From CAIQJJ01 sp964606085 (lineage in GTDB: Bacteria > Chloroflexota > Anaerolineae > Anaerolineales > UBA4823), in the NCBI GenBank assembly GCA_964606085.1, contig CAZSFD010000010.1, forward strand, positions 1 through 64,000: a stretch of DNA of 64,000 nucleotides. Direction: 5' to 3'. Every line of letters begins with the position of its first letter. The stretch's first letter is position 1. The position numbers and the translations under genes were made by a program. Of the stretch, positions 39,729 through 48,505 are shown in pieces. The notes beneath the pieces were generated by a model. The model did no database searches and was not told the origin of the DNA. It saw only the letters and a program-made list of their open reading frames with translations.

Positions 39729-40514
39729 TCATCGGTAGCGGCGATAAGCCTGGCGGCTGATGGCCAGGGCAAGGGGGGCAAAAAAGCGGTTGAACAGCAG
39801 CACTGCCTGCAACCAGTGCGGGTACACGAGCCGGGTTTGCTCTTGGCGAATGGCCTGCAGAATGGCCTGAGCAGCCTGCCGGGGGTCAGCATCCAACCGG
39901 CGGTACCAGCCAGGCTGCCCGCCGGCCGGGTGGCGGATGGAGGCGGTAAAACGGGTGTTTTTCAACGCCCCCAGGATAACCAGCAAACTGAACTGCCCAG
40001 CGGCGCGCAGTTCGATGTCTATGGCGCGGCTGAAGGCGTGCAGGGCGGCCTTGCTGGCCGCGTAGGCGCTCATCGCTGGCGTGGGCAATTCGCCAGCCAC
40101 AGACCCGATGAAAACCACGCCCGCCGGTTGACCTTTGGGCAGCAGTGGCAGCAGCTTGCTGGTCAGTTCGAGCGGCGCGACCGCGTTCACTTGCAACAGC
40201 AAATTGACTTCATCGGGCGTAAGCTGTTCGACCCGCGAATGACTGCCCACCCCGGCGCAGTGAATGAGAACATCCAGCCGCGTGGCCCGCCCCACAAGTG
40301 CGTCGCCCACCTGGGCGCGTTCGGCTGGCTGGCTGAGATCGCAGACAAAAAGCTGGGCCGGGCGGGTGAGCGCATTTTGCAGTTCGTTCAATCCGGCGGC
40401 GTCGCGGTCGGCCAGCAGCAGGCGGCAGCCGGCGCGGTCGAGTTGCAGGGCCAATTCACGCCCCAATCCCGAAGCAGCGCCAGTGAGAAAGGTGGTTTTT
40501 TCGTGAAGTTGCAT
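39729..40514 (-). CDS. Short-chain dehydrogenase/reductase (SDR)
   Basis: 261 residues from ATG at 40514. The NAD(P)-binding motif TGAASGLGRELA is at the N-terminus, IHCAGVGSH follows the fourth strand, and the catalytic SAYAASKAALH carries Tyr and Lys. The C-terminus contains a hydrophobic segment (WLQAVLLFNRFFAPLALAI). Many such SDRs act on lipids or ketones; the substrate cannot be deduced. It lies 19 bp after an NAD-dependent epimerase gene across a small hairpin, so the two are probably co-transcribed. Confidence 0.85.
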   Translation of the reverse strand: MQLHEKTTFLTGAASGLGRELALQLDRAGCRLLLADRDAAGLNELQNALTRPAQLFVCDLSQPAERAQVGDALVGRATRLDVLIHCAGVGSHSRVEQLTPDEVNLLLQVNAVAPLELTSKLLPLLPKGQPAGVVFIGSVAGELPTPAMSAYAASKAALHAFSRAIDIELRAAGQFSLLVILGALKNTRFTASIRHPAGGQPGWYRRLDADPRQAAQAILQAIRQEQTRLVYPHWLQAVLLFNRFFAPLALAISRQAYRRYR

Positions 40515-40522
40515 AGGGTAGG

Positions 40523-40548
40523 GTCGGGCAAAATCAATTTTGCCCGAC
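40523..40548. repeat. Hairpin at the epimerase/SDR junction
   Basis: GTCGGGCAAAA (40523-40533) pairs perfectly with TTTTGCCCGAC (40538-40548) around a TCAA loop. It spans the epimerase stop codon and could modulate translation of the downstream SDR; no T-run follows. Confidence 0.6.
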
Positions 40549-41499
40549 GGTATCTTTGAGCGATTGCTCCAACGAATAGGCGGGTTGCCAGCCCAGTTCG
40601 CGGCGGATTTTTTCCGTCGCGTAGACCTTATCCACATTGAGGGCCGAGATGGGGCGCAAACCGGGGTTGAGGCGCAGCCGCGTCAGCAGGGCGATCAGGC
40701 CGTCGGCCAGGCGGATGGCGGCGTCAGGCACGACCAGCACCGGGCGCTTCAGGCCAGTGGCAGCCAGGGCGGCACGCGCAAAAGTGGGCATGGCCACGTT
40801 GTGGCCGGTGACGATGTAGCGCTCGCCGCTGCGCCCGCGGGTCAACGCCAGCACCACTGCCTGGGCCACGTCGCGCACATCTACGAAGCTGTTGGTGGTG
40901 GGAATCATCGGCACCACGGGGGCGAATTTCAGAATGTGCAGGGCGCGTTCGATGCGCGGCGAGCCAGGGCCGATGATCACGCTGGGGTTGAGGAGGATGG
41001 CGCGGATTTGCCCGGCGCGCTGCTGCACTTCGATCTCGCCCAGGCGTTTGGAGTAGCCGTAGGGGTCGTGCAGACGTTTGTCATCGAGATCGGGCAGCAG
41101 GCTTTCATCGGCAGGCGAAATGGGATTTCGCCCTACGGCAGAAATGGAGCTGATGTAGATAAAATTCTTACACCCGTGGGCGATGGCAGCTTCGAGCAGA
41201 TGCCGTGTGCCGATCACGTTCGATTGGTAGAGCGCCTCGGCGTCTTCCGGCTTGAACGAGATCAGCGCGGCGTTGTGGATCACCGTATCCACGCCAGCCA
41301 ACTCGGCGGTGTAGGTTGCGGGCTGGGTCAGTTCGCCGCGGATCAGGCGCACGCGCGGCAGTTGATCAATTGGCAAGGCCGTCTGGCGCGGCGTGCGCAC
41401 AAGCACGCGCAGTTCACTGGTCGGATCGTAATTGTGAAGCGCCTGGACGATATATTGGCCCAAAAAGCCGAAGCCGCCGGTGATGAACGTTATGGTCAT
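40534..41499 (-). CDS. NAD-dependent epimerase/dehydratase family protein
   Basis: 321 residues, an extended SDR: TFITGGFGFLGQYIVQAL at the N-terminus, DTVIHNAALISF after the fourth strand, YISSISAVGRNPIS and the catalytic DPYGYSKRLGEIEV. Members include 3-beta-hydroxysteroid dehydrogenase-like and nucleotide-sugar enzymes; without a specificity motif the substrate remains open. The start overlaps the short GNAT remnant upstream by four bases. Confidence 0.85.
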   Translation of the reverse strand: MTITFITGGFGFLGQYIVQALHNYDPTSELRVLVRTPRQTALPIDQLPRVRLIRGELTQPATYTAELAGVDTVIHNAALISFKPEDAEALYQSNVIGTRHLLEAAIAHGCKNFIYISSISAVGRNPISPADESLLPDLDDKRLHDPYGYSKRLGEIEVQQRAGQIRAILLNPSVIIGPGSPRIERALHILKFAPVVPMIPTTNSFVDVRDVAQAVVLALTRGRSGERYIVTGHNVAMPTFARAALAATGLKRPVLVVPDAAIRLADGLIALLTRLRLNPGLRPISALNVDKVYATEKIRRELGWQPAYSLEQSLKDTVGQN

Positions 41500-41705
41500 G
41501 GCAGGTCGAGGGCGAAGTACACGTCGCCGTCTTTCGCGTGGGTGATGTGAAAACCGAAATTGAGGTAGAAGGCGATCACCTCACGCCAGGTGGCGGTCGT
41601 TTCGAGCGTGATCTGCCGCAAGCCCGCTCGCTCCACTAACCCACTCAAAATCAGGGCTTTGGCTTCGGCCTGGTCAGAAGGTTGAAAGGGGGCGAGGGTG
41701 ATCAT
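41496..41705 (-). pseudogene. GNAT acetyltransferase remnant with internal deletion
   Basis: 69 codons. The N-terminus ITLAPFQPSDQAEAKALIL and the C-terminus LRQITLETTATWREVIAFYL plus NFGFHIT match the two ends of a GNAT acetyltransferase of about 150 residues. The middle, which holds the acetyl-CoA-binding loop, is missing with no stop introduced. It is therefore non-functional as an acetyltransferase, though still an open frame with ATGA overlaps on both sides. Confidence 0.7.
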
Positions 41706-41917
41706 GCTTCGATGAAAATTCCTGGTGGTTCGGAAACGACTTCGATGTGGAGGGCGCGGGTGATGCTTTTCAGGTCGTCGCTGGCGTCGAGCAGCCATTG
41801 ACGCTCTTCCGGCGTCTCAGCCGCCCATTGTACCCGCTTAATCTCGCTGCCGAGGGCCAGGTTGTGTTCGCTCTTGTAGCGGCGCACAGCCGTGGCGAGG
41901 GCGACCTGAGAGGGCAT
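41702..41917 (-). CDS. Short fragment resembling the C-terminal part of valyl-tRNA synthetase
   Basis: 71 residues. The segment ATAVRRYKSEHNLALGSEIK with the following RVQW matches the conserved 'IRRYKSE' stretch near the C-terminal anticodon-binding part of valyl-tRNA synthetases. The rest of the enzyme is absent upstream (the next gene is divergent). It is coupled to the GNAT remnant by ATGA. It is most simply the tail of a lost gene that has acquired a start codon, but it could encode a small RNA-binding protein. Confidence 0.5.
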   Translation of the reverse strand: MPSQVALATAVRRYKSEHNLALGSEIKRVQWAAETPEERQWLLDASDDLKSITRALHIEVVSEPPGIFIEA

Positions 41918-42057
41918 GAAAGATGAGAGTAAGATTAAAACAACTTGACTTTCCTCGTCCCCTTGTGCTATTCTTCACAGAGTTTTGGGCCGCCTGGCCT
42001 GGTGGGAAAACCGTGTCGGCAAAGCCTGAGCCATATCATTTTTACGGAAGGTTTGTT

Positions 42058-42957
42058 ATGCAACGCGAGCGCGTAGCGGAGAACGTTTATTATTTTCAGA
42101 GTGATGTCTATGCCCAGGTAACGGCAGGAGCGGTGATCGGGCCGAGTTGGGCGGTGGTGATTGATACCCTGGCGACCCCCGATGAAGCCATCGGCATTCG
42201 CACATTTATCGAGCAAGAACTGGAAGTGCCGGTGCGCTATGTGATCAACACCCACTATCACGCCGATCACAGTTGGGGCAACTGCTTCTTCCCTGGGGCC
42301 ATGGTCATGGCGCATCAAAAATGCTATGATCTGCTGGCGCAAAAAGGGGTGCCGTCGTTGCAAGAAGCACGCAAACAAAACCAGGTCTTCCGCCAGGTCA
42401 AAATTGTGCTGCCGCATCTGACTTTTAACGAAAGCCAGGTGACGTTGCGTGTGGGTAAGAAAAACCTGATCCTCTACGCCCTGCCAGGCCCATCGCCCGA
42501 TAACGTTGGCGTACTGATCGAAGAAGACCGCATCCTCTTCGCTGGTGACGCGTTCATGCCCCTGCCCTACCTGGTAGATGGCGACATCGAAGATTTGGTC
42601 AGTTCATTGAAGAAGATCGGCAAAATGGGCCTGGAAAATGTCGTTCCCGGCCACGGCGACATCATCCTGCGCGGCGAAATTGACAACGCCATCCAGGAAA
42701 ATCAGGCCTACCTTTCAGCCATTCGCAAAGTTGTGCGCCGGGCCAACCGGCGCAAATATCCGCTGGATTTGTTGGCTGAAACAACCGTCGAATCGTGCGG
42801 CAAAAGTCACGTGTTGATCGGAGGGTTGGCGCAAGAATTACACCGGCGCAACCTGAAGGCGCTCTATCAGCAATTTTACGGCGAAGCCCCACTCGCCTCG
42901 CCCGATGATTACGATGACTACGACGAAGAAGAACCCGAAGACAATGACAATGAATGA
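42058..42957 (+). CDS. MBL-fold metallo-hydrolase
   Basis: 299 residues from ATG at 42058 (CGGAAGG upstream); the frame extends further upstream without family similarity. The metal site HYHADHSWGN (about 71-80), FAGDAF and PGHGD are the standard metallo-beta-lactamase fold ligands. The C-terminal 20 residues are almost entirely acidic (DDYDDYDEEEPEDNDNE). The substrate is unknown; relatives include beta-lactamase-like and glyoxalase II-like enzymes. A strong terminator overlaps the stop codon. Confidence 0.85.
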   Translation: MQRERVAENVYYFQSDVYAQVTAGAVIGPSWAVVIDTLATPDEAIGIRTFIEQELEVPVRYVINTHYHADHSWGNCFFPGAMVMAHQKCYDLLAQKGVPSLQEARKQNQVFRQVKIVLPHLTFNESQVTLRVGKKNLILYALPGPSPDNVGVLIEEDRILFAGDAFMPLPYLVDGDIEDLVSSLKKIGKMGLENVVPGHGDIILRGEIDNAIQENQAYLSAIRKVVRRANRRKYPLDLLAETTVESCGKSHVLIGGLAQELHRRNLKALYQQFYGEAPLASPDDYDDYDEEEPEDNDNE

Positions 42958-43000
42958 AAAAGCGGCCTTTCGCAGGTGTTTGCGAAAGGCCGCTTTTTTT
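42957..43000. terminator. Strong bidirectional intrinsic terminator
   Basis: AAAAAGCGGCCTTTCGCA pairs with TGCGAAAGGCCGCTTTTTTT, with A and T tracts at the two ends. It serves both the MBL gene (plus) and plsY (minus), whose stop lies at 43016. Confidence 0.92.
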
Positions 43001-43015
43001 AGCCGATTCGACGGG

Positions 43016-43687
43016 TCAGCCAGCCTTCTTTTTTCGCGCCCGATACCCCACCACGCGCTCCGTACCATTCAAAAGACGTTTGATATTGGGACGTAAGGCC
43101 CACATGAGCAGGATTTCAGCCAGGATGCCATATAAAATGATCTCCCACGGCCCCACCCCCTGCACGGCGCGGATCAGGAAAAGGACAAATGCCGTCACCG
43201 CCACGCTCATCGTGCCAACCGAGGCATACCCAATGAACCAGAAGATCAGCCCGCCAACTGGCACGACCACCAGCAGGCTGGGCGGCCACAATGCAAAGGC
43301 CCCGCCAACGGCGGTCGCCCCGCCGGCCCCGCCGCGCAGTCGCCATTGGCCGGCCTCGTTCTTTTCGGCCAGGAAGATCGAGTAATTGTGGCCCAAAATG
43401 GCCGCCGCGCCAGCCAGTACCATCACCCAATAATTGGGGCCGCCCGGCGATTGCGTCAGCCATTGCGCCAGCCAGACCGCCACGGACCCTTTTAGCCCAT
43501 CCAACCCGGCGGTTGCCAGGCCAGCCAGCCAACCCGCCGCGCGCATCACATTGGTTCCGCCGGTACGCCCGCTTTCCACCTTACGAACATCTTGCCCGGT
43601 TTTCAGCCGCACAATGATCAGGCCAGTGGGGATTGAACCGATCAGATAGGCCAGGATTACAATCAGAAGGGCTACAACAAGTTGCAT
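43016..43687 (-). CDS. plsY: Acyl-phosphate glycerol-3-phosphate acyltransferase PlsY
   Basis: 223 residues, an integral membrane protein. Landmarks: LIGSIPTGLIIVRL (first loop, SxPxG type), RKVESGRTGGTNVMRAAG (family GSGNxGxTN site, here with SGRTGGTN), LGHNYSIFL and the later GGAGGATAVGGAFAL. PlsY acylates glycerol-3-phosphate using acyl-phosphate in the first step of phospholipid synthesis. GGAGTGACCT precedes the ATG. It has a basic C-terminus (RARKKKAG). It is monocistronic between the terminator and a divergent region. Confidence 0.9.
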   Translation of the reverse strand: MQLVVALLIVILAYLIGSIPTGLIIVRLKTGQDVRKVESGRTGGTNVMRAAGWLAGLATAGLDGLKGSVAVWLAQWLTQSPGGPNYWVMVLAGAAAILGHNYSIFLAEKNEAGQWRLRGGAGGATAVGGAFALWPPSLLVVVPVGGLIFWFIGYASVGTMSVAVTAFVLFLIRAVQGVGPWEIILYGILAEILLMWALRPNIKRLLNGTERVVGYRARKKKAG

Positions 43688-43757
43688 AGGTCACTCCATC
43701 ACACACAAAGATTGAAAACACACACTGAAAACACGCAAACGAAAACAAGGTTGCTCA

Positions 43758-44573
43758 TCAATTGGGCAACCAGATCGCCGCCAGAATAGCCGCCGCCAGC
43801 CCCATCACGGGTTCCAGCAATGACTGGCGGATACTGCGCCCTTCGGCCAGATTGCCGATCAAACTGCTCAGGCTATAAAACACCCCGGTCAGTAGCACAC
43901 CAAACTGGATCGGCGTCAACGGCCAATAATGCAGCCCGGCGGCAGCCTGCACCAGCAGAAAAGCCGCCAGCAGCGCTTCGGCGGGCAGCCACTCGCCATG
44001 CAGCCGCAAATGCAGCACCCGCAAACTACCCAGCACACAAGCCAGCCCCAGGCCAGTTGCCATCACCAGCAGGCGCGAATTAGCCCAGCGCAGGGCCACA
44101 GCCAAAACCAGAAACAACACCAACGACACCGCACTCAACCAGGCCGCCGCCAACGGATAGCGCATGTCTTGTGGGTCGAAGGTGATATATTCCCCCACGA
44201 CCACCCCAATCAGGGCCAGGCTGGCCGCGAACAAGCCCACCCACCACGCCGCGCCATACGGAAGTTGTGCCAACGGCAGGCCGAGAACCCAGGCCGCCAG
44301 AGCGGGCAGCAAGGTATACGGCCACACCGCCTGGCGGGCAGCGTAGGGATGGCCGCGCAAGAGCCAATCGCTGCCGGTAGCGGCCAACCCGGCCACCAGC
44401 AGCGCCAGCAGGGTATTCGCCCCCACCTGCGCCGAAAGGTAAAACCCCGGCAATTGGATGTCAAATTCCCTCACTGGCAGTACAATAAAGCGTGTCATCC
44501 CATAAGCCAGGATGAAAGTGGCCGCCAGGACGCTCAAATGGTTGGCATCTGGAATATGGCGTGTGGCATTCAT
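43758..44573 (-). CDS. Conserved multi-pass membrane protein (DUF5656-like)
   Basis: 271 residues from ATG at 44573. About eight hydrophobic segments alternate with short loops (VLAATFILAYGMTRFIVLPV, LLALLVAGLAATG, WWVGLFAASLALIGVVVGEY and so on). The layout recalls the DUF5656 family of Chloroflexota; the function is unknown. It is divergent from the lipoprotein gene across 55 bp. The very long upstream extension of its frame runs antisense to that lipoprotein and is not coding. Confidence 0.65.
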   Translation of the reverse strand: MNATRHIPDANHLSVLAATFILAYGMTRFIVLPVREFDIQLPGFYLSAQVGANTLLALLVAGLAATGSDWLLRGHPYAARQAVWPYTLLPALAAWVLGLPLAQLPYGAAWWVGLFAASLALIGVVVGEYITFDPQDMRYPLAAAWLSAVSLVLFLVLAVALRWANSRLLVMATGLGLACVLGSLRVLHLRLHGEWLPAEALLAAFLLVQAAAGLHYWPLTPIQFGVLLTGVFYSLSSLIGNLAEGRSIRQSLLEPVMGLAAAILAAIWLPN

Positions 44574-44628
44574 AGCTGAGATTTTACCTGTGTGTGGCAA
44601 AAGTGCGTAGAGAAATGAGGCAAACCCC

Positions 44629-45507
44629 ATGAATAGAATCCTGCCCACCACCCTCTGGTTTTTCTGCCTGGCGTTGCTTGCCGCTTCGTGCAGCAGCGGG
44701 CCAGGCGCAGCCCCCACAATAGACCGCAACGCCGTGCAAACGTATGTCGTGCAAACGGCAGGCGTGGCGGCCACCCAAACAGCCAACGCCGCTTCACCCA
44801 CCCCACCGCCAACCACCCGCCCCAGCGAAACCCCCGAACCAGCCAGCGCTACCCCATCCCCGCTGCCCGAATCGAGCAGCGCTACCGCAACGCCACCCGC
44901 CACCCCACGGGTTGCGCCAACCGGCCAGGCCGCACCCGGCCCCTTGATCGAACGGGACGATTTCGAGCAGGCCCAATTTTGGTACACCGCCGAAGCCGAC
45001 AACTACCGCCTGTTTTACGACCAGGGCGGCTATCGCCTGCGCAGCCGCATGTCGGCGATGATCTTGCACAGCGTTCGTTCGCGCAGCGTAGAAGATACGG
45101 CTATCGAAGTAGACGCCAATCCGCTGGGTGCGCCCGATGGCTCCTATTGGGGAGTGGTCTGCCGCTATGTGGATGATAAAAATTATTACGCCCTGCTGGT
45201 CGGCGTAGACGGGCTGTATGGCATTGGCAAGATGGCTGGCGGAGATTTTCAGTTCATCGAAAAAGACACCTCTGCCGACGAATCGATCTTCAAAGCCGAT
45301 AGCAACGGCTTTATGCGCGTGCGCGGTGACTGCGTGGGTGAAACGCTCACCCTGTATGTCAACGGCTTTCGCCTGTTGCAGGTCGAAGATGATCAGTTCA
45401 CATCTGGCCTGGTGGGCCTGGCCATTCGCCGCGCCGTTGCCGATGATTGGCTGGATGTCTTGTTCGACAATTACACCTTATCCCAACCAGGAGCAACCAA
45501 TGAGTGA
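44629..45507 (+). CDS. Lipoprotein with LamG/DUF1080-like domain
   Basis: 292 residues. A signal peptide with lipobox LLAASC (Cys at about 21) is followed by a Pro/Thr/Ser-rich linker (about 50-105) and a C-terminal beta-rich domain (about 108-285): IERDDFEQAQFWYT, then YWGVVCRYVDDKNYYALLVG and GLAIRRAVADDWLDVLFDNY. That is the pattern of concanavalin-like or 3-keto-disaccharide-hydrolase domains that bind sugars outside the cell. It overlaps the SCP2 gene by eight bases. Confidence 0.75.
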   Translation: MNRILPTTLWFFCLALLAASCSSGPGAAPTIDRNAVQTYVVQTAGVAATQTANAASPTPPPTTRPSETPEPASATPSPLPESSSATATPPATPRVAPTGQAAPGPLIERDDFEQAQFWYTAEADNYRLFYDQGGYRLRSRMSAMILHSVRSRSVEDTAIEVDANPLGAPDGSYWGVVCRYVDDKNYYALLVGVDGLYGIGKMAGGDFQFIEKDTSADESIFKADSNGFMRVRGDCVGETLTLYVNGFRLLQVEDDQFTSGLVGLAIRRAVADDWLDVLFDNYTLSQPGATNE

Positions 45508-45832
45508 CCCCACGGTTCAACAGATATTTGCCAACATGCCCACCGCCTTTTTGCCTGCGCGCGCCAACGGCCTGAGCGCGGTGGTGCAATTTCTGATCAG
45601 CGGCGAGGGTGGCGGCGATTGGGTGGTGACGATTGCCAACCAACAATGCCAGGTCGTCCCCGGCCAAACGGCCAAACCCCAATTGACCATCGCCGCCCCT
45701 GCCGACCTGCTGCCCGATCTGCTGATGGGGCGGCAAAATGGCATGATGGCCTTCATGCAAGGCAAATTACGCATCCAGGGCGACCTGACCCTGGCACAAA
45801 AATTGATCAGTTTATTCGCCATGCCATCCTAA
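45500..45832 (+). CDS. SCP2 sterol-transfer-like protein
   Basis: 110 residues from ATG at 45500, overlapping the lipoprotein's 3' end. The sequence VQFLISGEGGGDWVVTIANQ, then TIAAPADLLPDLLMGRQNGM and KLRIQGDLTLAQKLISLF is the SCP2 fold, a small lipid-binding module. Bacterial SCP2 proteins carry hydrophobic ligands; the ligand is unknown here. An M23 peptidase gene follows after 48 bp. Confidence 0.85.
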   Translation: MSDPTVQQIFANMPTAFLPARANGLSAVVQFLISGEGGGDWVVTIANQQCQVVPGQTAKPQLTIAAPADLLPDLLMGRQNGMMAFMQGKLRIQGDLTLAQKLISLFAMPS

Positions 45833-45880
45833 GTGGCGTCACGAAGTTCAACCAAAAAATTGCATCCCCAGGAGGTTCCC

Positions 45881-47038
45881 ATGACGAGCGCAGCCTATGT
45901 CACCATTGGTGACCCGCGATATTTTTCAATTAAATATGAAGATAATGGCCAGCCCGCCCGAAAAGCGCAACTGGAGGCGCAATGGAAGCGCTTCACCCGT
46001 CCTGATCCGGCCACCGCGCAGGAATATCACATCCTGTACCGACCCTCCAGCCGCGCCAAAGATGTGCAGGTAGATTGGCTGATGCCGCCTTCAGCCCCCC
46101 TGGGCATTTACCGGGTCGAGGTGTTCATCCCCGGCAAACACGCCACCACCAAGCAGGCCATTTTCACCGTGGCGCACAACTTCCGCGTCGAAAACGGCCA
46201 GCCCGCCTTCGACGATCAGTTGGTGATCGTCAATATGTATGATCAATACGACACCTGGTATTCCCTGGGCGATTTTATCCTCAACCCTGGCGGCCATCCC
46301 TGGAGTGGACGGGTGCGCCAGTATGACATGAGCCTGGAGTCGCCGCCCACCGAAATCTCCTTTGGGCCAGTGCGCTGGGTGCCAATGCTGCCCAAGCCGC
46401 AAAACCAGGTGCAATTCGACTCCCCCGTTGGCAGCGAAGCCGAACGCAACGGGCCCTTTTCCACGCAGCGCTGGAAGTGGGTGGGCAACTGGTTCGATTC
46501 AACACCCTTCTTATGCTGGTATTTCCTCGGCTACCACACCGGGGCCGACCTCAACCTCTCGCAAAGCACCGACGCCGACCGCGACGCCCCCGTGTATGCC
46601 GTCTCTGATGGCACGGTCATCTTCGCCGGGCAGGGACGCGGCAAATGGGGCAACATCGCCGTCGTCGAACACCCCGATGCCCTGGTGACATTGCCCAACG
46701 GCCAAACCCGGCGGCAAACCGTCTGGTCGCGCTATGGGCATATCTCCAACGACATCCGCGTCAAAACCGGGCAGACGGTCAAACGGGGAGACCTGATCGG
46801 CTTCATCGGCCTGGCGTTAGATGCCAAAACCGGCTGGCATCTCCATTTCGACATCGCCTACGACGAGCGCATTCGCGCCAACCCATCCCACTGGCCCGAT
46901 CTGCGCACCATGCAGCGCCTCGAAGCCGAGAAGAAAACAGAAACCCAGGAATACAAAAATGTCCAGGCCGCCATCCTGCGCGAAGTGGTTGCCACCTACG
47001 TAGACCCGCTCAACTTCTTGAAGGCCAATCACGGCTGA
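45881..47038 (+). CDS. M23 family (LytM-like) metallopeptidase
   Basis: 385 residues from ATG at 45881 (AGGAGGTTCCC upstream). No signal peptide is obvious. The N-terminal half is beta-rich and unassigned. The peptidase domain (about 215-345) has YHTGADLN (HxxxD), APVYAVSDGTVIFAG, YGHIS and HLHFDI, the zinc ligands of M23 enzymes. These usually cut peptidoglycan cross-links; many Chloroflexota lack a typical wall, so the substrate could be another surface polymer. An insertion of about 20 residues lies between the strand YAVSDG and the YGH motif. Confidence 0.85.
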   Translation: MTSAAYVTIGDPRYFSIKYEDNGQPARKAQLEAQWKRFTRPDPATAQEYHILYRPSSRAKDVQVDWLMPPSAPLGIYRVEVFIPGKHATTKQAIFTVAHNFRVENGQPAFDDQLVIVNMYDQYDTWYSLGDFILNPGGHPWSGRVRQYDMSLESPPTEISFGPVRWVPMLPKPQNQVQFDSPVGSEAERNGPFSTQRWKWVGNWFDSTPFLCWYFLGYHTGADLNLSQSTDADRDAPVYAVSDGTVIFAGQGRGKWGNIAVVEHPDALVTLPNGQTRRQTVWSRYGHISNDIRVKTGQTVKRGDLIGFIGLALDAKTGWHLHFDIAYDERIRANPSHWPDLRTMQRLEAEKKTETQEYKNVQAAILREVVATYVDPLNFLKANHG

Positions 47039-47183
47039 CGCCCTCTTTGTTCTCCGTTGACACCGCCCGGTGATAAATCGCCGGGCATCCCCCCCAGACA
47101 CCGCCAGCGCGGTGTCTGGGGCTTTAACCAGCGGAGATCGGCTTCTGTGCATCAAGCCAACTTTGCGTTACAATCTCCCCGCT

Positions 47184-48503
47184 ATGACCAACCCAGCCTA
47201 CCAACAAGCCCTCGATTACCTGTATCGCTTTGTAGATTTCAGCCAGGTGCGCCTGGGACGCGAATCGGTGAAGCGTTTTGACCTGGGGCGTGTTCACGCC
47301 TTGGCCGAAGCCCTGGGCAGCCCACATCAGCAGTATCCCATCCTCCACATCGCCGGCACAAAAGGCAAGGGATCGGTGGCGGCTTTGTGCGCCAGCGCAT
47401 TGCAGGCCGCCGGGCTGCGCACCGGGCTATACACCTCGCCGCATCTGGTAGATTTTACCGAACGCTTTCAAATAGATGGACAACCCCTGGCAGAAGCGCA
47501 ATTGGTTGAACTGGTCGAAGCGATCAAGCCCCACGTTGCGGCGATCCCCGGCCTGACGCTTTTTGAAATCATCACCGTCCTGGGGTTCTGGCACTTTGCC
47601 CGCAGCGGCGTACAGGCGGGCGTGATTGAAGTGGGCCTGGGCGGGCGGCTCGATGCCACCAACATCGTCCAGCCGCAGGTCGCCGTGATTACCTCCATCT
47701 CCTACGACCACACCGCCATGCTCGGCGACACGTTGAGCGAAATCGCCGCCGAAAAATCGGGCATCATCAAGGCTGGCCTGCCGCTCGTGCTGGCCCCGCA
47801 GCTCGAAGAAGCCCGGCAGGTTGTTGTGCGCCTGGCCGCCGAACGCCAGGCGCCGCTGACCTCGGTGAGCGAGGCCGTGCGCTGGCAGCCCATTTCGCAC
47901 AACCTGGATGGGCAATTTTTCCGCCTGGCCGGGGCCGACGGCCTGTGGCAGGAATTGTTCATCCCCCTGCTGGGAAGCCATCAACTCGAAAACGCCGCCA
48001 CCGCCTACGCCGCCCTCAAAATTTGGCAGGCGCGCCGGCTGCCACTCACCCAGGCCGCCATCGCAGCCGGTTTTGCCGCGGTGCGCTGGCCCTGCCGCTT
48101 CGAGGTGCTGCAACGCACACCACCGCTGGTGGTCGATTCAGCCCACAACCGCGACTCAGCTCGCCGCCTGGCGCAAACGGTCGCCGAGTACTTCCCCGGT
48201 CATGCGCTGATCCTGATCTTCGGTTCGTCAGAAGATAAAGATATTGAGGGGATGTTTGCCGAATTATTGCCCACCACCAACCAGGTGATTGTCACCCGCT
48301 CCATCCACCCACGGGCCGCCAGCCCCGAACGCCTGGCCGAACTGGCCCGCCCATACACGCACCAGGTGCAAGTGGCCGCCAGCATCGAAGAAGCGCTGCC
48401 AGCCGCTTTCCGCCTGGCCCAACCCAACACACTCGTTCTCGCCGCCGGCAGCCTGTTCGTGGCCGCAGCGGTGAAAGAAATCTGGAAAAAGACACAAGGA
48501 TAA
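47184..48503 (+). CDS. folC: Folylpolyglutamate synthase/dihydrofolate synthase
   Basis: 439 residues from ATG at 47184; TACAAT lies 10 nt upstream and no ribosome-binding site is evident, so the message may be nearly leaderless. Mur-ligase landmarks: IAGTKGKGSVAALCASAL (P-loop), TSPHLVDFTERFQIDG, EVGLGGRLDATNIV, SYDHTAMLGDTLSEIAAEKS and VDSAHNRDSARRL. The enzyme adds glutamate to folates. It is followed 2 bp later by lon, so the two are likely co-transcribed. Confidence 0.92.
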   Translation: MTNPAYQQALDYLYRFVDFSQVRLGRESVKRFDLGRVHALAEALGSPHQQYPILHIAGTKGKGSVAALCASALQAAGLRTGLYTSPHLVDFTERFQIDGQPLAEAQLVELVEAIKPHVAAIPGLTLFEIITVLGFWHFARSGVQAGVIEVGLGGRLDATNIVQPQVAVITSISYDHTAMLGDTLSEIAAEKSGIIKAGLPLVLAPQLEEARQVVVRLAAERQAPLTSVSEAVRWQPISHNLDGQFFRLAGADGLWQELFIPLLGSHQLENAATAYAALKIWQARRLPLTQAAIAAGFAAVRWPCRFEVLQRTPPLVVDSAHNRDSARRLAQTVAEYFPGHALILIFGSSEDKDIEGMFAELLPTTNQVIVTRSIHPRAASPERLAELARPYTHQVQVAASIEEALPAAFRLAQPNTLVLAAGSLFVAAAVKEIWKKTQG

Positions 48504-48505
48504 CC

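Noticed and set aside
44574..45002. N-terminal extension of the membrane protein gene to 45002
   Set aside because: The extension runs antisense to the lipoprotein gene and lacks membrane or family character; the ATG at 44573 fits the conserved start.
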